Below, one piece after another: positions 23,601-38,600 of a DNA stretch of 64,000 nt. Location of the stretch: contig QVOM02000071.1 of the NCBI GenBank assembly GCA_003586115.2, positions 448,143 through 512,142 on the forward strand. Reading direction: 5' to 3'. The notes beneath the pieces were generated by a model. The model saw nothing but the letters and a program-made list of their open reading frames with translations. It was not told where the DNA came from and did no database searches. The first letter of the stretch is position 1. Every line of letters starts with the position of its first letter. The position numbers and the translations under genes were made by a program. This stretch comes from Salvator merianae (taxonomy: Eukaryota > Chordata > Lepidosauria > Squamata > Teiidae).

Positions 23601-26600
23601 CCACAGTGGCAATCACAACTGCTTACAATAATGATCTGCTATTTGAACATATAATTAAAAAAATAAGAACTGAAGTTGACTTAGTAGCTTTTTCACAACA
23701 CATGACAGAGATTGTATAATCCAGAAGCACAGCATCTTATTTTTGTCTCCTTATATCTAGTTTAATAATGACATAATATCATAGGATTTTTTTGTATTTC
23801 TTTCCTAGTTCTAGGAACAGATATGGAAGTAGACTATCTGGAACAGTTTGGAACAGCATCGGTAAATATGTGAACTGTTCAAAGGATTGTATAGCAAAAT
23901 AGCCTGTAAGGATTTTTTTTAAAAAAAAAATGGAGTGGAATAGCTATTCATAAGCAAAAGGAGAAAGTTATTATTAAAAGCTTAGATTTTTTTGCCAGTA
24001 TTAATTCAGTGTAAGGATAAGAATTCTTTTCCCACTAAATGTGCAGACTAAATTAGGATGGAAGAAAGTGCAGCGGAGACAAGATGATACAGAAAATCAT
24101 TCTGATAAATAACTAAGCACATGCCCAGGTGATAAAGAACAGGTAGTGAGAAATGTTATCCAGAAAGCAGGAGTGAAGAAATGGAAGCAGTGTCAGCTTT
24201 TACTTTCTTAGGCTCAAAGATCACTGCAGACAGTGACTGCTGCCATGAAATTAAAAGGTGCTTGCTCCTTGGAAGGAAAGCTATGTCAAACCTAGATAGC
24301 ATACTAAAAAGTGGAGACATCACCTTGCCAACAAAGGTTCTTGTAGTCAAAGCTATGGTTTTCCCAGTAGTAATGTAAGGTGTGAGAGCTGGACCATAAG
24401 GAAGGCTGAGCACTGAAGAATCAATGCTTTTGAATTGTGATGCTGAAGAAGACAGTCCCTTACACTGTAAGGAGATCAAATGAGTCAATAATAAATAATA
24501 AATCAACCCTGATTGTTCATTGGAGAGACAAATATTGAAGCTGAAGGTCAAATACTGTGGCCACATAATGAGAAGACAGGACTCATTGGAAAGATTTCTG
24601 GGAAAGACTGAAGGCAAAAGGAGGAGGAGATGGTAGAGGATGAGATGGATAGTGTCATAGAAGCAATGAACATGAGCTTGGGCAAAATTTGGGAGACAGT
24701 GGAGGACAGAGGGGCCTTTCATGCTGTGGTCCATGGGGTCACTAGTGAACAACAAATAAAGAATTATCTAAATAATAGCCCATGGAGCTTATTAAATCAA
24801 ACAAATATATCTTACCACCATTGCCAAGAAACAAGAAAGTGAAATTTGAAAAAACATTTCCTGTCCTAAAAATACCATTAATCACAGATAAATTTACTAA
24901 ACAGAAGAGATTTTGAACAAAACAATGTAATTATGTGAATGCCTAATACGCTGAGACAAGATTTGATAAAATCTCACCCCTGTGACAGAAGACACGAAGA
25001 GTAAAATTGTTAGGTGTAAAGATGGGAAAAGTTAAAATCATAGGAAGAAGGTATAGATTACTCACAGCTGTTTTTGAACCTTGCAAAAGAGAGCCACTGA
25101 ACAGGGCATGACACAAAGCTTTTGCTGTTTTATTTCAACTTGTTTTACTTTTATGAATTAAAGTGGTCAAAAGAAAGAAAAAAATCTGTCTTAGTAAAAG
25201 GGGTCATCTGATGACTTAGTCTATGAAAATTTAAGCTACCAACTTCTTTCTTTCTGTTAGTCTTTAAAGTGCTACTAGACCCCTTTGCTTACTGATCCAG
25301 ACCAACATAGCTACATCTTAGAGTTCTAAGTGTATTAGATTTATATCTTACATCAGAGATGTATATCTTAATAAGGCAGTGATATATATCAGTGTTTCTC
25401 AACCTTCTTCCGACCGTGGCTCCCGACCGTGGCTCCCTTCTGACCTTGTTTCCTTCCTGTGACCCCCCCGTCTTACCTGGCGCCCACAGCTGTGGAGTGT
25501 GGAAGTAGGAGGGAGAAGGAAGCCCCTGTGGGCCCCCTTGAAATATCCTGGGGGCCCACAGGGAGCCATATGGCCCCTTGTTGAGAAATGCTGATATATA
25601 TCACCTGCCTCTTTTTAGATTTCTGCATAGCTTAAGGAGCAATTTGTGCATAAGAAACAATTATTAAATATTAACACACATTTTAAGCTATGCCTGAAAA
25701 GGTATGTGGCTTAATTTCATGAAGCATTATGTTTTTAAAACACTAAAATCAACATCACTATTACTCTCAGTTGTGTAAATTTGCTTTCACTATTAAATGC
25801 TTCCAATTGTATATAACCTTGACATTTAGCACTCATTACAACAAATTAGTACTATTTTATCCCATCAGTTTGATATCCTTCATTTGTTAAGTTGGCATAC
25901 AATTCATAAGAACAGGACTGTCAAATATCACTCCAGATGAGAACAGAAAATGAACAATGCCATAGCAATTGGGGAAGATAGCTAATTTGTTTTTCTAAAT
26001 TCCTTTCCCACAGTTCAAGGAATCAGTCCTGAGAAAGCAGTCTCTGTACTTGAAATTTGACCCCCTGCTCAGTGAAAGCCCTAAAAGAAGTGATCATTAT
26101 GTTAATGACTTAGCATCTGTAGTTCACAAGGTGCTTCAAAATGAGTAGGTATTAAGAGTGTTCAGTCAAATTGAATTTTGGAGTGCATATATACGTTTTT
26201 CAGTATTGTTTTTGATTTTAAGTAGACCTACAGAAATGGCAATCCATGAAGAAAAAACATCTGAATATGAAGATAAGCCATTGGGTCTAGACCTTCTAGG
26301 AACATTCCCAGATTTGGTAAGTTCTGTCTAGATATCTTCAGCAACCTTTGATAGAATTACATGATACAAATGGTGATCTGTGTTAGGGAAAGCAAGTAAA
26401 AAAAATAAACAAGTTGAACTGCCTCACTTTGGGTCTTCAAGAGGACAAAGGATGGACATTTGCTTCATTCAAATCCCACTTGGGGTAAACAGTAGATCCA
26501 GTACCAAGATTGACAAATAACTTATTTTTTAGCAGCAGCAGGTCATTAAAAATTTATTTACTTCCACACAGAGCAGCACTGCAGAAATTATCATAAACTA

Positions 26601-29600
26601 TGGTGTGAACTTTTTATTTATCTGAGCCAAGATGAACCTCTGGCTTGGACAGTTCTTCCTTTTTTTCCCCCTTATACCAGGGTAGGTTAGAAACATCCTC
26701 CTTCAGTTTAATTTTGATTATGATTTTAGATGCTACAGAGATAATTTTTTTTGTTTTGATTTGATTTTATGAAAGTAACAAAGTGAGTTAATTTGACTCA
26801 TGAAATGGTATGCAAATGGAAAAATGCATTGGGGCTGAAATTAACTGCCACATATACCTTAGGAACACTGAAGTAAACAAACCAATTTGCATGTTTAGGC
26901 TTCTGCAGTTAGTTCATATCTTTGATATAGCAAACCAGAGTGTTACAGGTACAGAGTCCTTAACATTTTCAGTCTTATTATGGATACCAACATGGAATAT
27001 AAATGGAGCTGATACTACTAAAAAAATAATAATAATTCTCAAATAAGATATGATTTGCTTGCAAGAAACACATGTTAGACTTACGGATAAATTGTTGGAG
27101 TTGAAAATGGGTACATGATGGGAGATTAGAACAGGATAGTTTCACTACAAAAAATATAAATCCTCAGAGAAATCCTCAAAGAAAGATATTAAAATATCTC
27201 AAGGCAAATTACCAAAGACTTAAATTTAATGGACAACTTAGAATGTTTGGATGTATAGAGATATAAAAATGGTGAATATAAAAGTTGTTCTATTTTTCTG
27301 AAAGACATAGATCATTTTAAAGACTAGATATGATTTGAGCCTTGAAGACTTTAGCTATTAATGTTTGCAAAGCGGAAATATCACCAAAGACCTTTTCAGA
27401 CCACAATCCAGTGGTTAACTTTAAAAAAAAAAAAAAGAGGTGCTATAAGATTGAGACTGAATAATGCAGTGTTGAAGAACTGTAAAAAGAAAAATTAAAA
27501 TATGTTTTTGAGAATAATGTGAATAAAGGTACAGATGTTATAGTTTGGAGTGTGAGCAAAGCTTTTATGAGAGGTTTATTCAATATAATTTTGAATTTAA
27601 AGAAAAGATAAAACACATCTGATTTTGGAAGAGATCAAAAAGGAAAAATCTGAATCAAGGATATCAGTTATGAAACAAATTAAGATTTTATGAAGACAGT
27701 TGTTAATATTGATAGGGAGAACTGTTTAAAGCAAAAGAAAGGACCTTTGAACGTGCAAACAAACATGGCAAATGGTTGGCCTATAAAATATGAAAAGAAA
27801 AAGAGAAGAAGGCAATATTAAAAATACAAGAAGGGAATGAGGTAGTAACTGACAATATGAGTATACAGAAGGCATTTCATCAATACTATTCCATTTTATT
27901 TAAACAACAAGAAGTCTCTTTGGAGAAAGTGGATGATTACTTATATAAACAAGATTTAGTAAAGACTGTAGGTCAACAAAGATTGCTTTTGAATGGACCA
28001 ATCACTTCACAGGAGCTCTGTGATGCTATTAAGATTAAAATAGGAAAGACACTGGGACCAGATGGGCTTTCAACTCTACTATAAATGCTTGGAAGATGAA
28101 TTGCTACTACCTTTACAAAGTACAATGAATGTTATATTATACACTAGAAAGATTCCTAATAGTTGGAAAGAGGCTAATATATCATCAATATCAAAAGAAG
28201 GTTAAGATTTAAAATTGGAAATTATTACAGGCCAGTATCATTATTAAATAATAACTATAAGCTCTTTACAGCAATTTGACAGAGAGACTAAAAGTCTTTT
28301 TACAGGATTTCATCCACAAGGTAATGTTAGAAAAAATTTGGACATTTTGGAATATTTGAAATGAGGTAAAAGCAAACGGGCAGATGCAGAGAAAGCTTTT
28401 CTTAACTTGAACTGGACTTTTCTGTTCCAAATTCTGGAGACTGTGAACTTTGGAGATAATTTCATTAAATGGATAAGATCGATTTACATATCGCAGAAAG
28501 CACAAATAATTGCAAATGAAGAATTAACAAAACCATGCAAGATCAATAAAGGGACAGGACAAGGATGCCCACTGTCTCCAGTTCTGTTTGCCTTGACTCT
28601 TGAAGTATTTAATAGAGATGTAAGGCAGGATGAGACAATATTGGGAATAAAGATTAAAAAATTATAAGAGTATTTGCCGATAACTTAGTGATAACTTTGG
28701 AAAATCTCTTAAGAGGGAAGAAACAGTTTAATGGAAAAATTAAGACTTTGGTTCACAGACAGGATATGTATACTGTTAATTGGGTGGAAATTAAGAAATA
28801 TATGTCAAGATGGGAGAAACCTAAATGTGTCATTGTTGGGAAGGATTTTTGTTGTGAAAATGAATGTATTTTTTTTTGTTTCAAAGAGTACCTTTTTTAA
28901 TGACATGTCTTTTTGCCATTAGTTAAATGATATTTCTTAGTTTGTATGACAAGGGGAAAAAAATAAGAATTAATTATAAAAACCTTACCAAAATGCAAAG
29001 GAAGGAGGAGGGCTTGGATTACCCAATCTGAAGCTTTATTTTTCAGCCTATTAAATTTGAATGAAAGAGTGAGTGGTGTTGAGAAATAAACAATTGTTGG
29101 AGTAAGAAGGGCATGACTTGAAGTTTGGATGGCATAATTATTTGTGGTATAACAAAGTTAACGTAGATTGTAAAAATCATTATGTGAGACATACCATACT
29201 GAGAATATGGAACAGATACAAGCCCAGATTGTGCCCCAAAACACCCTTGTGGATCTCAGTGCAAGAAGCACACTTTAGAAGAGAAACAGCAGGCAAAGAG
29301 AGATGGCTAACATATCAAAATTTGTTGGAGAGCCATGAAGGTGAATATAAAAATTAAAATAAGAGAACAATTGCTAATAGAGGGATATAGCCTTCAATGG
29401 TTCTTACATTTACAATTAGCTGAAAGGTTGAGAATGGATTAAAAAAGAATTATGAGATAGCACAGAAGAAGATAGAATTTGAAGTGCAACTGTGTACAGA
29501 TGATGTACATATTACTGCTAAAATGTATAAACTCTTACTGAAATTGGAAATAGAAGAAGAACAGATTAAAGACTGCATGATAAAATGGATGCATTTGTAC

Positions 29601-32600
29601 AGTGTACAAATGGAGCAATGGGGAAGTGTTTGCTCAAAGAGATTGAATTATTTATTAAATAATTATTAAATTTTTATATAAAATGATATTTTGTTGGTAT
29701 AGGACACCAGAGAAACTAGCTAAAATGTATAAAGATGTTCCTAATATTTGCTGGAAATGTGAAAAGCATGAAGGGATTTTTTTATCATATGTGCGGACAT
29801 GTGAAAAGAAACAAAAAATATTAGATTCAATTAAATACGCAAAGGATTTTAAAAAATAATTGAAACCAGATTTTTTTCTTCTGGGTCTGATGGTTCCATT
29901 ACTGGAGAAAGAGCTATAGTATATGATCATGGCTGTGAGGTTGCTATATACACAAGGATCAGAGAAAGAACATTAGCATCATTTCTTAAAAACTGGAAAC
30001 CCCTTATTGACTTTTTGAGTAGGAAAACAATGAGACATTGATTTTGGTATTTGATTATTAGAAAGTATGAATTGCTGAAAGAAGTAAAATAATTATAACA
30101 TTTAGGGGGAAATATGAGAATGGATATACTCTTAGATTGGAAGTTATCTTTTTTTTTTCTTTTCTTTTCTTTTTCTTATTTTCCTTTTTCCTTTATTTTT
30201 TGGTTTTTCTATTTTTCAAATATAATCTGTAATATATCTTAAACATCTCTAATAAAAATAGCATCTGTTAACATGAATACATTAAAGGTATTATTAACTT
30301 TCTCACCACAGGCCAAAGTTTCATCCGGCATCCCAATCAGTAATGAGACTTCACTGTTCTCTTCTGCCCAGTCCATTGATGCTATTATTGAAGTCTTGAG
30401 ATACAGTCAGAAAGACATGGATGCAGCAATGGAAAAGATTAACTGTGAGAAGGATGCAGCAATAGAAAAGGCTAACTATGAGAAGGATGCTGTTATCAAA
30501 AAACTTACTTCTGAGGTAAGAGCATGGGAAGGAAAATGAAGTTCCTTGCACTGATATTTTCAGTCTGCCTATGCTAAAGTAGTATACTTAAAACTGTAAC
30601 TGTAAAACTCTAATATTCGTAATGTCTTAACTGTAGTCCTCTTCATCTGCTGCATAAAATGTCATCGTGAAGGTCTATGTGTATGCATATGCAGCATGTG
30701 CATATATGCACATAGTGGAGATAAACGGAGATTGAAAGAAAGAAAAGCATACGTAAAATAAAAAGTACAGATGGCAATTATATTAGTGACTGTTAGCCAG
30801 GGATAACATTTGTATGGAAGGCTCAAAGAGCAAATATTGTATTTGCTTGTCCTGAATGTGTTTCAAAATCACCTTCTTGTTAAGAAAAGGAGGGGAGAGA
30901 ATACTTTTAGAAAGGGGTTTCTCAGGCACCTTCTGCCTGGCATGAGTTTTTTACTTGTTAAGTGGCTTTTATTTTGCTGATGCTTAAGGAAAACGTCAGG
31001 GTGATAAAAGTCCATTGGCACCACAGCTGCCATTTGTTACTTTCAGGTGAGAAGGGGCAAGGTGGAAAAGTGTCAAGGACACGCTTTAAGAACACTTGAT
31101 TAATGAATTTGACTGTTGCACAGGGGGGGTGGATGAGTATATATACATTACAAGCCACTGTATTCTTGACAAAGGTAAGTTATCTTGAGCTCTATCACTT
31201 AAGTTTTAATAATCACTTTCTTTGTTCACTATGAGGAATGCATTATTACTGCTTGAGTGAAGGCAAGGTATTAAGTTGCTAAGAATCTGTCATCAGCTCC
31301 CAGACACAAAATGTCTGCAGATGTGGAAGATCTAAGCATGGAGGCTGAGGAAGAAGTTGAGATCCGAGAGGAGGTGTGAATGTGTGACAGTCAGATCATG
31401 GCACAACCAGAGATCCTGACGATTCTTTTTGCCACGCTGGCGCCAGAGTTGCAGCCCTGGCCGTGGGTCACCACGAGAGACCCAGAGGTGGTGCACAACA
31501 CACTAGTCTGGCTGGAGAGCTCAATGAGGGTCCCCTGAGTTGCCAGCTGAGATAACCTGGCAGACATGAGGGCTGAAATAAAGTCGCTTGAAGATGGAAT
31601 GAGAGACATGCAAGACATCATGGCAGAGGACATCAGATGAAGGGGAAAGCCTTGATCGTGGCACCAAGAGAGAATGGCCAAAGGGGACCCAGAACAAGGT
31701 GCAGCAGCATCCTAGGGAGATGTGCAAGAGATCCCTGCTGACGAAGCCCCAGACAGGGTAATTGGTTCTAGATGGCAAAGCCTCAGTGAGGAGGAGTGAT
31801 AGGCATCCAGTAGGTAGGAAGGTTCCAGAACTTACCCTGTACATAGCGATCTGAAGAAGCTGCCCTATTTCCTGACTCAGGACACATGGTTTATGGACCA
31901 GTATGAGGATACTTTCTGAAGCAATTCAGCTAAAGTAATATATGTGTCAAGTAAACTGGAAGGGCAAGCAGCCAAATGTCTGCTAGACTTGCACAACATC
32001 AAAGCTCTGAACGGGCTATACTGGATGTTTTTATGCTAAGATTTCACAATTGATTCAAGGACGCTTTACATCACGAGGAAGCTTTAAACCACTTGTAATC
32101 CCTGAGGTGGGGGGTGGCCCATGTCACCATGTGCTAATGGAATATACTGAGTCTCTGGTCAGAGGGGACAAAAATCCAACAGTTCTGCAGTGGGCTAGAT
32201 CTAGATGTGCTGGTGTGGGTGCTGCTGCTGGGAGATCCAAAGACCTTGCTGGGATGGATCTAACTGGTGGGAGATAAGGAAGGGTAATGGACGAGCATGA
32301 TGTTCACCTGATAGAGGCATGTGCTGCTATCTGGGGCTAGGAGTGTCCCAAAGAAAGGAGGTAAAGTCACCACCAAGCTGGATCAAGAGGAATAGGAAAG
32401 AAAATGGCAGCTCTGTCTGTGCAGAGAGCAAGTGGTGGCAAGCTGCCTGCAATGATCAACAGGGAAACGCAACACTCCATTTGGACCAGAGGGAGCTGAA
32501 GCCAGGATTCTGAAACCAGATAGCAGTGGAAAAAGGGGGCACTAGTGTGCAGTGGATTGGCACTCATGGGTGCACTCTCCCAAAGCCCCATCAGCCTGGT

Positions 32601-35600
32601 GGAAGATTTCTTATCTGCAAACAACGAGCTAGCAGGAAATGGGAGAAATCTGCCCTTAACAGTGCCATAGAGCATGGAGACCTGAACAGGCACACTGATT
32701 CCCACCTGAGTGACTGCCTCACTCTTCTCTGTCCAGGTACAGATTTGCAAACCCTGGGGAAGGAAGGATAGGTGTAGTGGGACTATTAGAATCAGTGTCT
32801 AATGTGTCTAATGACCCCTGCAACTGTCATCGGACTGGGAGTACAAGTAGAGGAGTTACCCCATCCCATCTAATTCCTACATATAGATGGGAGACCAGTG
32901 GCTGTGGGTCCTGCCAGCTAGTGCACATTCTCGGTGATGCTGAGCATGGAGAGCCAGTGGGAGATAATCCAATTTGTTTTAGCCTCCACAGCAGCATACC
33001 CCTTCATCTTGCAGCTGAACTGGTTCAAACATCATAACCCAAAAATAGATTCTCCTGACTGGGGACTTGCTAAGCCTTCTGTCCCAAGGGCATGTGCTGT
33101 TCTCAAAACTAGATCTCCAGGAGGCTTATTTGTACCAGGTACATATAAGAGAGGGGGACAAATAAAAGACTGCTTTTATCACCCAGTATGAGGCTGTTGA
33201 GTACCTGATAATGCCTTTTGGGTTCAGGTTGTGTCTTGCATCTAATTAGTGAACTCGCTTGGATGATCTACTATTGTATTCAAAAGACTATGAGTTGCAT
33301 GTAGTATGAGTCTGGAAAGTATTGAAAAAACTATTGGCTAATCAGCTGTATATAAAGTTTTCAAAAGTGAATTTCATAAGGTCAAGCTAGATTTCCTGGG
33401 TGACTGAGTCTCTGCTGAAGGAATCGAGATGGATCCAGCAAAAATGAGAGACGTGGTAGTGTGGAGGGTGCCGTGTACTCAGTGACAATTGCAAAGCTTC
33501 TTGAGCTTTGCTAATTTCTACTAGCAATTTATCCCACAATTGCCCAAATAGCACTGCCATTAACTCACCTGCAGAAAATCTAGGGTACTCCTGAGGGGCA
33601 AAAGAGCAAACACTCCCATGCCAATCTCATTTGGACCTCCAAATTCCAGCAGGCTTTTGGAACACTTAAACGGCTCTTCACTAATGAGCCGATATTAATG
33701 TACCCTGACCCAGAGAAACCAGGTAGATGCCAGTGATATGGCAATTGGGACAGTTTTACTACAGAGGGGGAAGGGCCAGTAGTTTAGGCCTTGTGCATAT
33801 CTGTCCTGACAGGTTATACTGATGGAAAGAAAATGGCCAGTGTGGGAGAAAGAGGCAGCAGCCATCGAATAGGTACTGATCATAGAATCATAGAATCATA
33901 GAGTTGGAAGGGACCTCTAGGATCATCGAGTCCAACCCCCTGCTCAATGCAGGATTCACTAAAGCATCCCAGACAGATAACTGTCCAGCCTCTCCTTGAA
34001 GACCTCCAGCGAAGGAGATCCCACCACCTCCTGTGGCAACCTGTTCCATGATGTCATGGTGAAATGCCCTTTGGAGCGTGAACAGACCACTGTAATTTAG
34101 AGGCATTAAAGACTCCAAGGAAACTGAATGTGTGACAGATTTACTGGGCTCAATTCTTTTACAAATTCAACTTTCAGGAGAAATATATCCCCAGGAAAAA
34201 GCATTTCTTAGCTGATGCACTGTCTCACTTACCCCAGCACAAAAGCAAAGTCCAAGTGGTGGTGGACATGATGTTCACCCACCTACCAAATGTCCTACCT
34301 AACAGCAGGAAAATCACCCTAAAGCAGGGCTTACCATGGAAGGGTGAAAAGCTAGTTGTTCCAGAACATTTTGAGGGGGAATATTAAATCAATGTTATGA
34401 TGTGAAGTCAGCAAGGCATTTTGTTTTTGTAAAAATTTCGCACCTGGCCAGGAGGCAAGTCTGATAGCCTAGTACACACAAGGACATAGAAAACTATATA
34501 CAAAGCTACCTCATATGTGCCATGTCAAAATGGGAGTCGTCTTCTTCTTTGGCCTTAGTCCCGTTTGGTGGCGGGGTCAGCACTGGTTGCTCACCTTTTC
34601 AGGTAGTGTATGGGTAGGATGTTACACCTCTGCTTGTGCTAACTACAACCATTACAGACCCCATGCTTGTACCAGAAGAGGCTGATAGACTCACCAAGGC
34701 TTGGTCAAACATATCCGGTGTGTTAGAGCATGCTAAGAGTTATTATAAGAAGTATACTGATAGAAGAAGAGACCCAGATTGGGGACATGGTAAGTTTGTC
34801 CACTAGGTTTCTTAAATGTTATCTGCAGTTGAAAAAGCTGGGACTCAAATATGTGGGACCTTTTCCCATTTTATGTTTTTTAATGCTGTTATGATTAAAC
34901 TGTTCTTGCCGAGGCAATATAAGGCCAAATTCATGCTTATCTATGTGGAATGGTCTCCAAAGACCATTCTAGGCTGGTTCACTACAGAAATGGCTGGAGC
35001 CATTCACATGTAGAGAACTGGAACAGGCCCATTCTTGCCCAGCCACTCTAGCAATGCAAACAGTGAGCTTCCCTGTTTTTTCCTGGTGGAATGTCCTGAT
35101 GTCAAATGTTCCATCCACTTCTAGCCACGATTGGGTGACGGGACATTGCATCTGGGGCATGAGGGCAGGGCGAACCTTGACATATGGACTTTCAAGCCTT
35201 GAATGTCTGAACCTAAAGGCTCCCTGCCTTGCAACACTGGAAGCGTTGCAGACGCACTGTTCCCCATGCCATGTGATAGCTTGTGGACAGCTTTGAAGCT
35301 ATCCATAGCAGATAAGCCTGGGGAACAACTCCGGATGCTTCAGGGACATTTGCAGCAGATCACAGTGCAGATAATGCGTTGTAGCGATCTGTCTGGGACT
35401 GTCCTTGATGAAAGTGCGAAAAGGCCCTAAGATTTAGCTTGGGTTTCACATCAGCCTATTAAAACTGGCTGTCACATCATCCTCATGGAACAGGTGCAGC
35501 CATTATCACTCCCAATTGTGGTTGATGACTAGGAGCACTTTGAAATCATGGACCTATTGGACTCTTAATTCTTCTGTAAAAAGCTCCAATACAGTGCACA

Positions 35601-38600
35601 GCGGAAGCACTTTCTTACGGCTAAGAGGTAATGGGTAGATGCTTTAGACATTCAGGGCGCTTCCACCTGGCATACCTGGGAAAGCTAAGCCATCAGTGAC
35701 TCATTCGTTGGGGAAAAGGTTTGTTTCGGGGTTTGGGTGTCAGGGGCATTGTGCCAAGCATGAGTTTTTACTTTGAAGGGGCTTTTACTTTGCTGGTGGT
35801 TAAGACTGCAGTTTGTTACTTTCAGCTGGGAAGGGGCAAGGTGGGACTGTGCTGAGGGCACATTTCAAACACATTTGATCTATGAACCAGCTACTGTGTT
35901 GCAAAGAGGAGTGGCGGATGAATATATATGCTGTATAACAACCCACTGTATTCTTGGCTAAGTTAAGTTCCCTTGACTTGTATAGGTCTGAATGAATACT
36001 CCCTTTGTTTGCTATGAGGAGTGGCTTATTTATCTGTGCTTGCCAAAGAAAAGTGAAGGAAGAGATTCTGACTGACCTGTCATACACTAGGGGAAAGGTT
36101 TTAGAGCTTTCAAATTAGACTAGAAATCTCACACCTTTTTTCTACTCTCGTTGAAAAGGAATTAATTAAAAGTAAACTTGTGAGTTTATTCTACATAATG
36201 GATGTAGATGAATTCAGACTTATTTTAAGAAAACAAATAGAGAATTTCCCCAAATTCTCAGTCTTATCCAGTCATCTCTCTAGGAAAGGGTGAATTTAAC
36301 TTTATCTAATTTTTTTAAAAAATCACATTTTGTACAAAACTAAAAAAATTAACAATCATAGTGTTATCCAAGTCAAGGAGCCTGTTGTCTTCAGTAAACA
36401 AAAGGATGTTTACCAAAGAAAGAAGGAAAGAAAACAGGAACTCCAGGACTGTAAGCAAGTTAATCAAAAGTCAAGAAAAATGCTGAAGACAACTGCTTTA
36501 TTCTATCATGTAAACACAGAAACATTCCTTTCTGTTCCATGTTTATGAATATGATATTTAGCATAAACCAGAAACCTTATACTTTTATTTTAACATTTGT
36601 ATTCTTACTGCAGGTAGGTCCCAATAATCTACCTCTTGATCTGTTCCTTTTACCCAAAATAGAGAAGAGGTGGATGAATGGAGAAATATATGTGTATATT
36701 TTGAAAGGAAACACTTTTAATAACTGAAACCTAGTGTGCGTTATTTAGTGCTAAAACTCCTGCCAAAGTGGTAAAACATCATCCTCATGTTTTTTTCCCA
36801 TCTAAAAACTTTGCCTCCTATTAGACCCCTTCTATCTCCTTACTTGCACCAACACTTGAACAACAGTATAATTGTTGCTATTACTCTTGATTCCTGCTAA
36901 CAAAGTACAGTTGCACACTTTGGGCACACTGTACTTTAGTTTCCATCCAACTTACCATTTATTTTTTTGTTTTTCTTTTAATTCCGTTCTCATACACAAT
37001 ATATTGTTTCTCCCTCATCGTGTATTTTTGAAGTGAAACTGATGCTCAGAATTTTACTTTTCAGATATTTAATATGCCCAGAATAAGGTCTGACCAGGGA
37101 CTTTAATGACTGTTTTGATTCTGCTTTGTGGTTATAGGTACATTAGTTCTTAAGTATTTTGCAACTTTGTGGTTTCAGCTAGAAGAGAAGCAGAAGGAAG
37201 TTTTGGAATGGAAAAGAAAGCATGACAAAATTTATACTGAAAACGAAGAAATGGGGTAAGTATAATTTCATAATATGATACATATGCTCTGAGTGCTTCT
37301 TCAAATAACAAAATGGCCACAGTAAAATGCCTGTCCTAGTTTTAGAACTGAAAGGTTCTCTTCAGCCCAAATGAGCTACCTGTTTTCTAATGTCTAGAAG
37401 ACTGGATAAGCTCTCAGAAGCAAGGTCAAATCCTCACATGAAGTAACCTTGGCCGTTCATTGCCTTTCAGCTTTATTTACTTCACAGGACTGTTGTGTAG
37501 GAGAAAGAATATTTCCAAACTTCTTGGAGGAAAACACTGATTATTTTTGTCCTCTGGAGTGACTGTGTTGGGAGAGCACTTGCAAAGATTCTACTGCAGT
37601 TCCAGTCTTCCTGTGGCTATGTGACTCCATGAAACTATGCTCTGATAATCTATAAAATTGTATCATACTTTCTTATACTACTTAAAGCATTAATGTCTAC
37701 TGAAAACTACAGCCATTTGAAGTTAACAATCTGAACAAATGATTTAAAGTTGATGATGGTCAATAAACCAATATTTATGCAAATAAGAACAATATACTAT
37801 TGGCTGGACATGGCTTGCCAAGATATACAGATTTAAACTTGTTTTGAATCAAGTAGCACTCTTTATCTACAGGATTTTGGATCTGTCTGTAGAATTCCTG
37901 TCCGCTGAAGAATTCCTGGAGGCCAATGTTCATTTTTTATAATAGAACATTATAATTTTTTGAGAAATACATAATTTAGATAGGAAAACTTATTCCAGCA
38001 TTTCTCAAACAATGTTCCCACATATGATGTTGAACTACAATTCCAATTATGCTTAAATGCGGGCTGAATATGATAGATGTAGTCCAAACTTCTCTTAGCA
38101 CACTGATTGAGAAACACCAGCCTTTTCACTGAATTAACAAAGGGAATTGCAGAGGATAGAGGAGGAATGAGGTGCTGATTGGAAACCTCTCTTTGATCTC
38201 CTGAAACTGTGTTTTGATCCATTGCAGATCAAAATGTGGTAAGCCAAAAGGAAGCTTCCAATCAGGCCTTTGTTCCTCCCTCACTGCCCTGTAATCCTAA
38301 TCTATAGATGGCCAGGGCTACATGTTGCAAGGAAGAGAGAGGAGATGGAGTATCTGGATTAAAGAAGTAAGTAGAAGCCATCAGAGCAGATACACAGAAT
38401 GGTATCTAGTGGTCAGTAGGACAGAAATGCAAAAGAGTTCCATACTCCCCAACATACTTAAATAATCACATGTACAGAATGTAGATGATATCTCACTTGG
38501 AAAGTAGCTGCACAGCTGTGATCTGTGACAAAGTTTAATTTAATTTATAGATGGATAAACATACTTTTGTCAGTTCGATCCCCAGCCTTTCCACAAATGT

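Larger units (their letters stand above)
30920..36087 (+). mobile_element. Degenerate Ty3/gypsy LTR retrotransposon in TACC3 intron 9
   Basis: Two related LTRs (about 30920-31296 and 35738-36087) enclose gag-like and pol-like remnants: a gag start [15 protein letters not shown] at 31311, an RT segment with EYLIMPFGF near 33210, an RNase H end with [13 protein letters not shown] near 34200, and an integrase C-terminal region with [13 protein letters not shown] near 34740. RT and RNase H before integrase is the gypsy order. A purine tract GGGGAAAAGG precedes the 3' LTR. Stops throughout, and a CR1 copy interrupts it at 33880-34080. Dead element. Confidence 0.8.

Noticed and set aside
24156..24755. 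199-codon frame on the minus strand
   Set aside because: It is the antisense shadow of a recognisable BovB ORF2 fragment on the plus strand.
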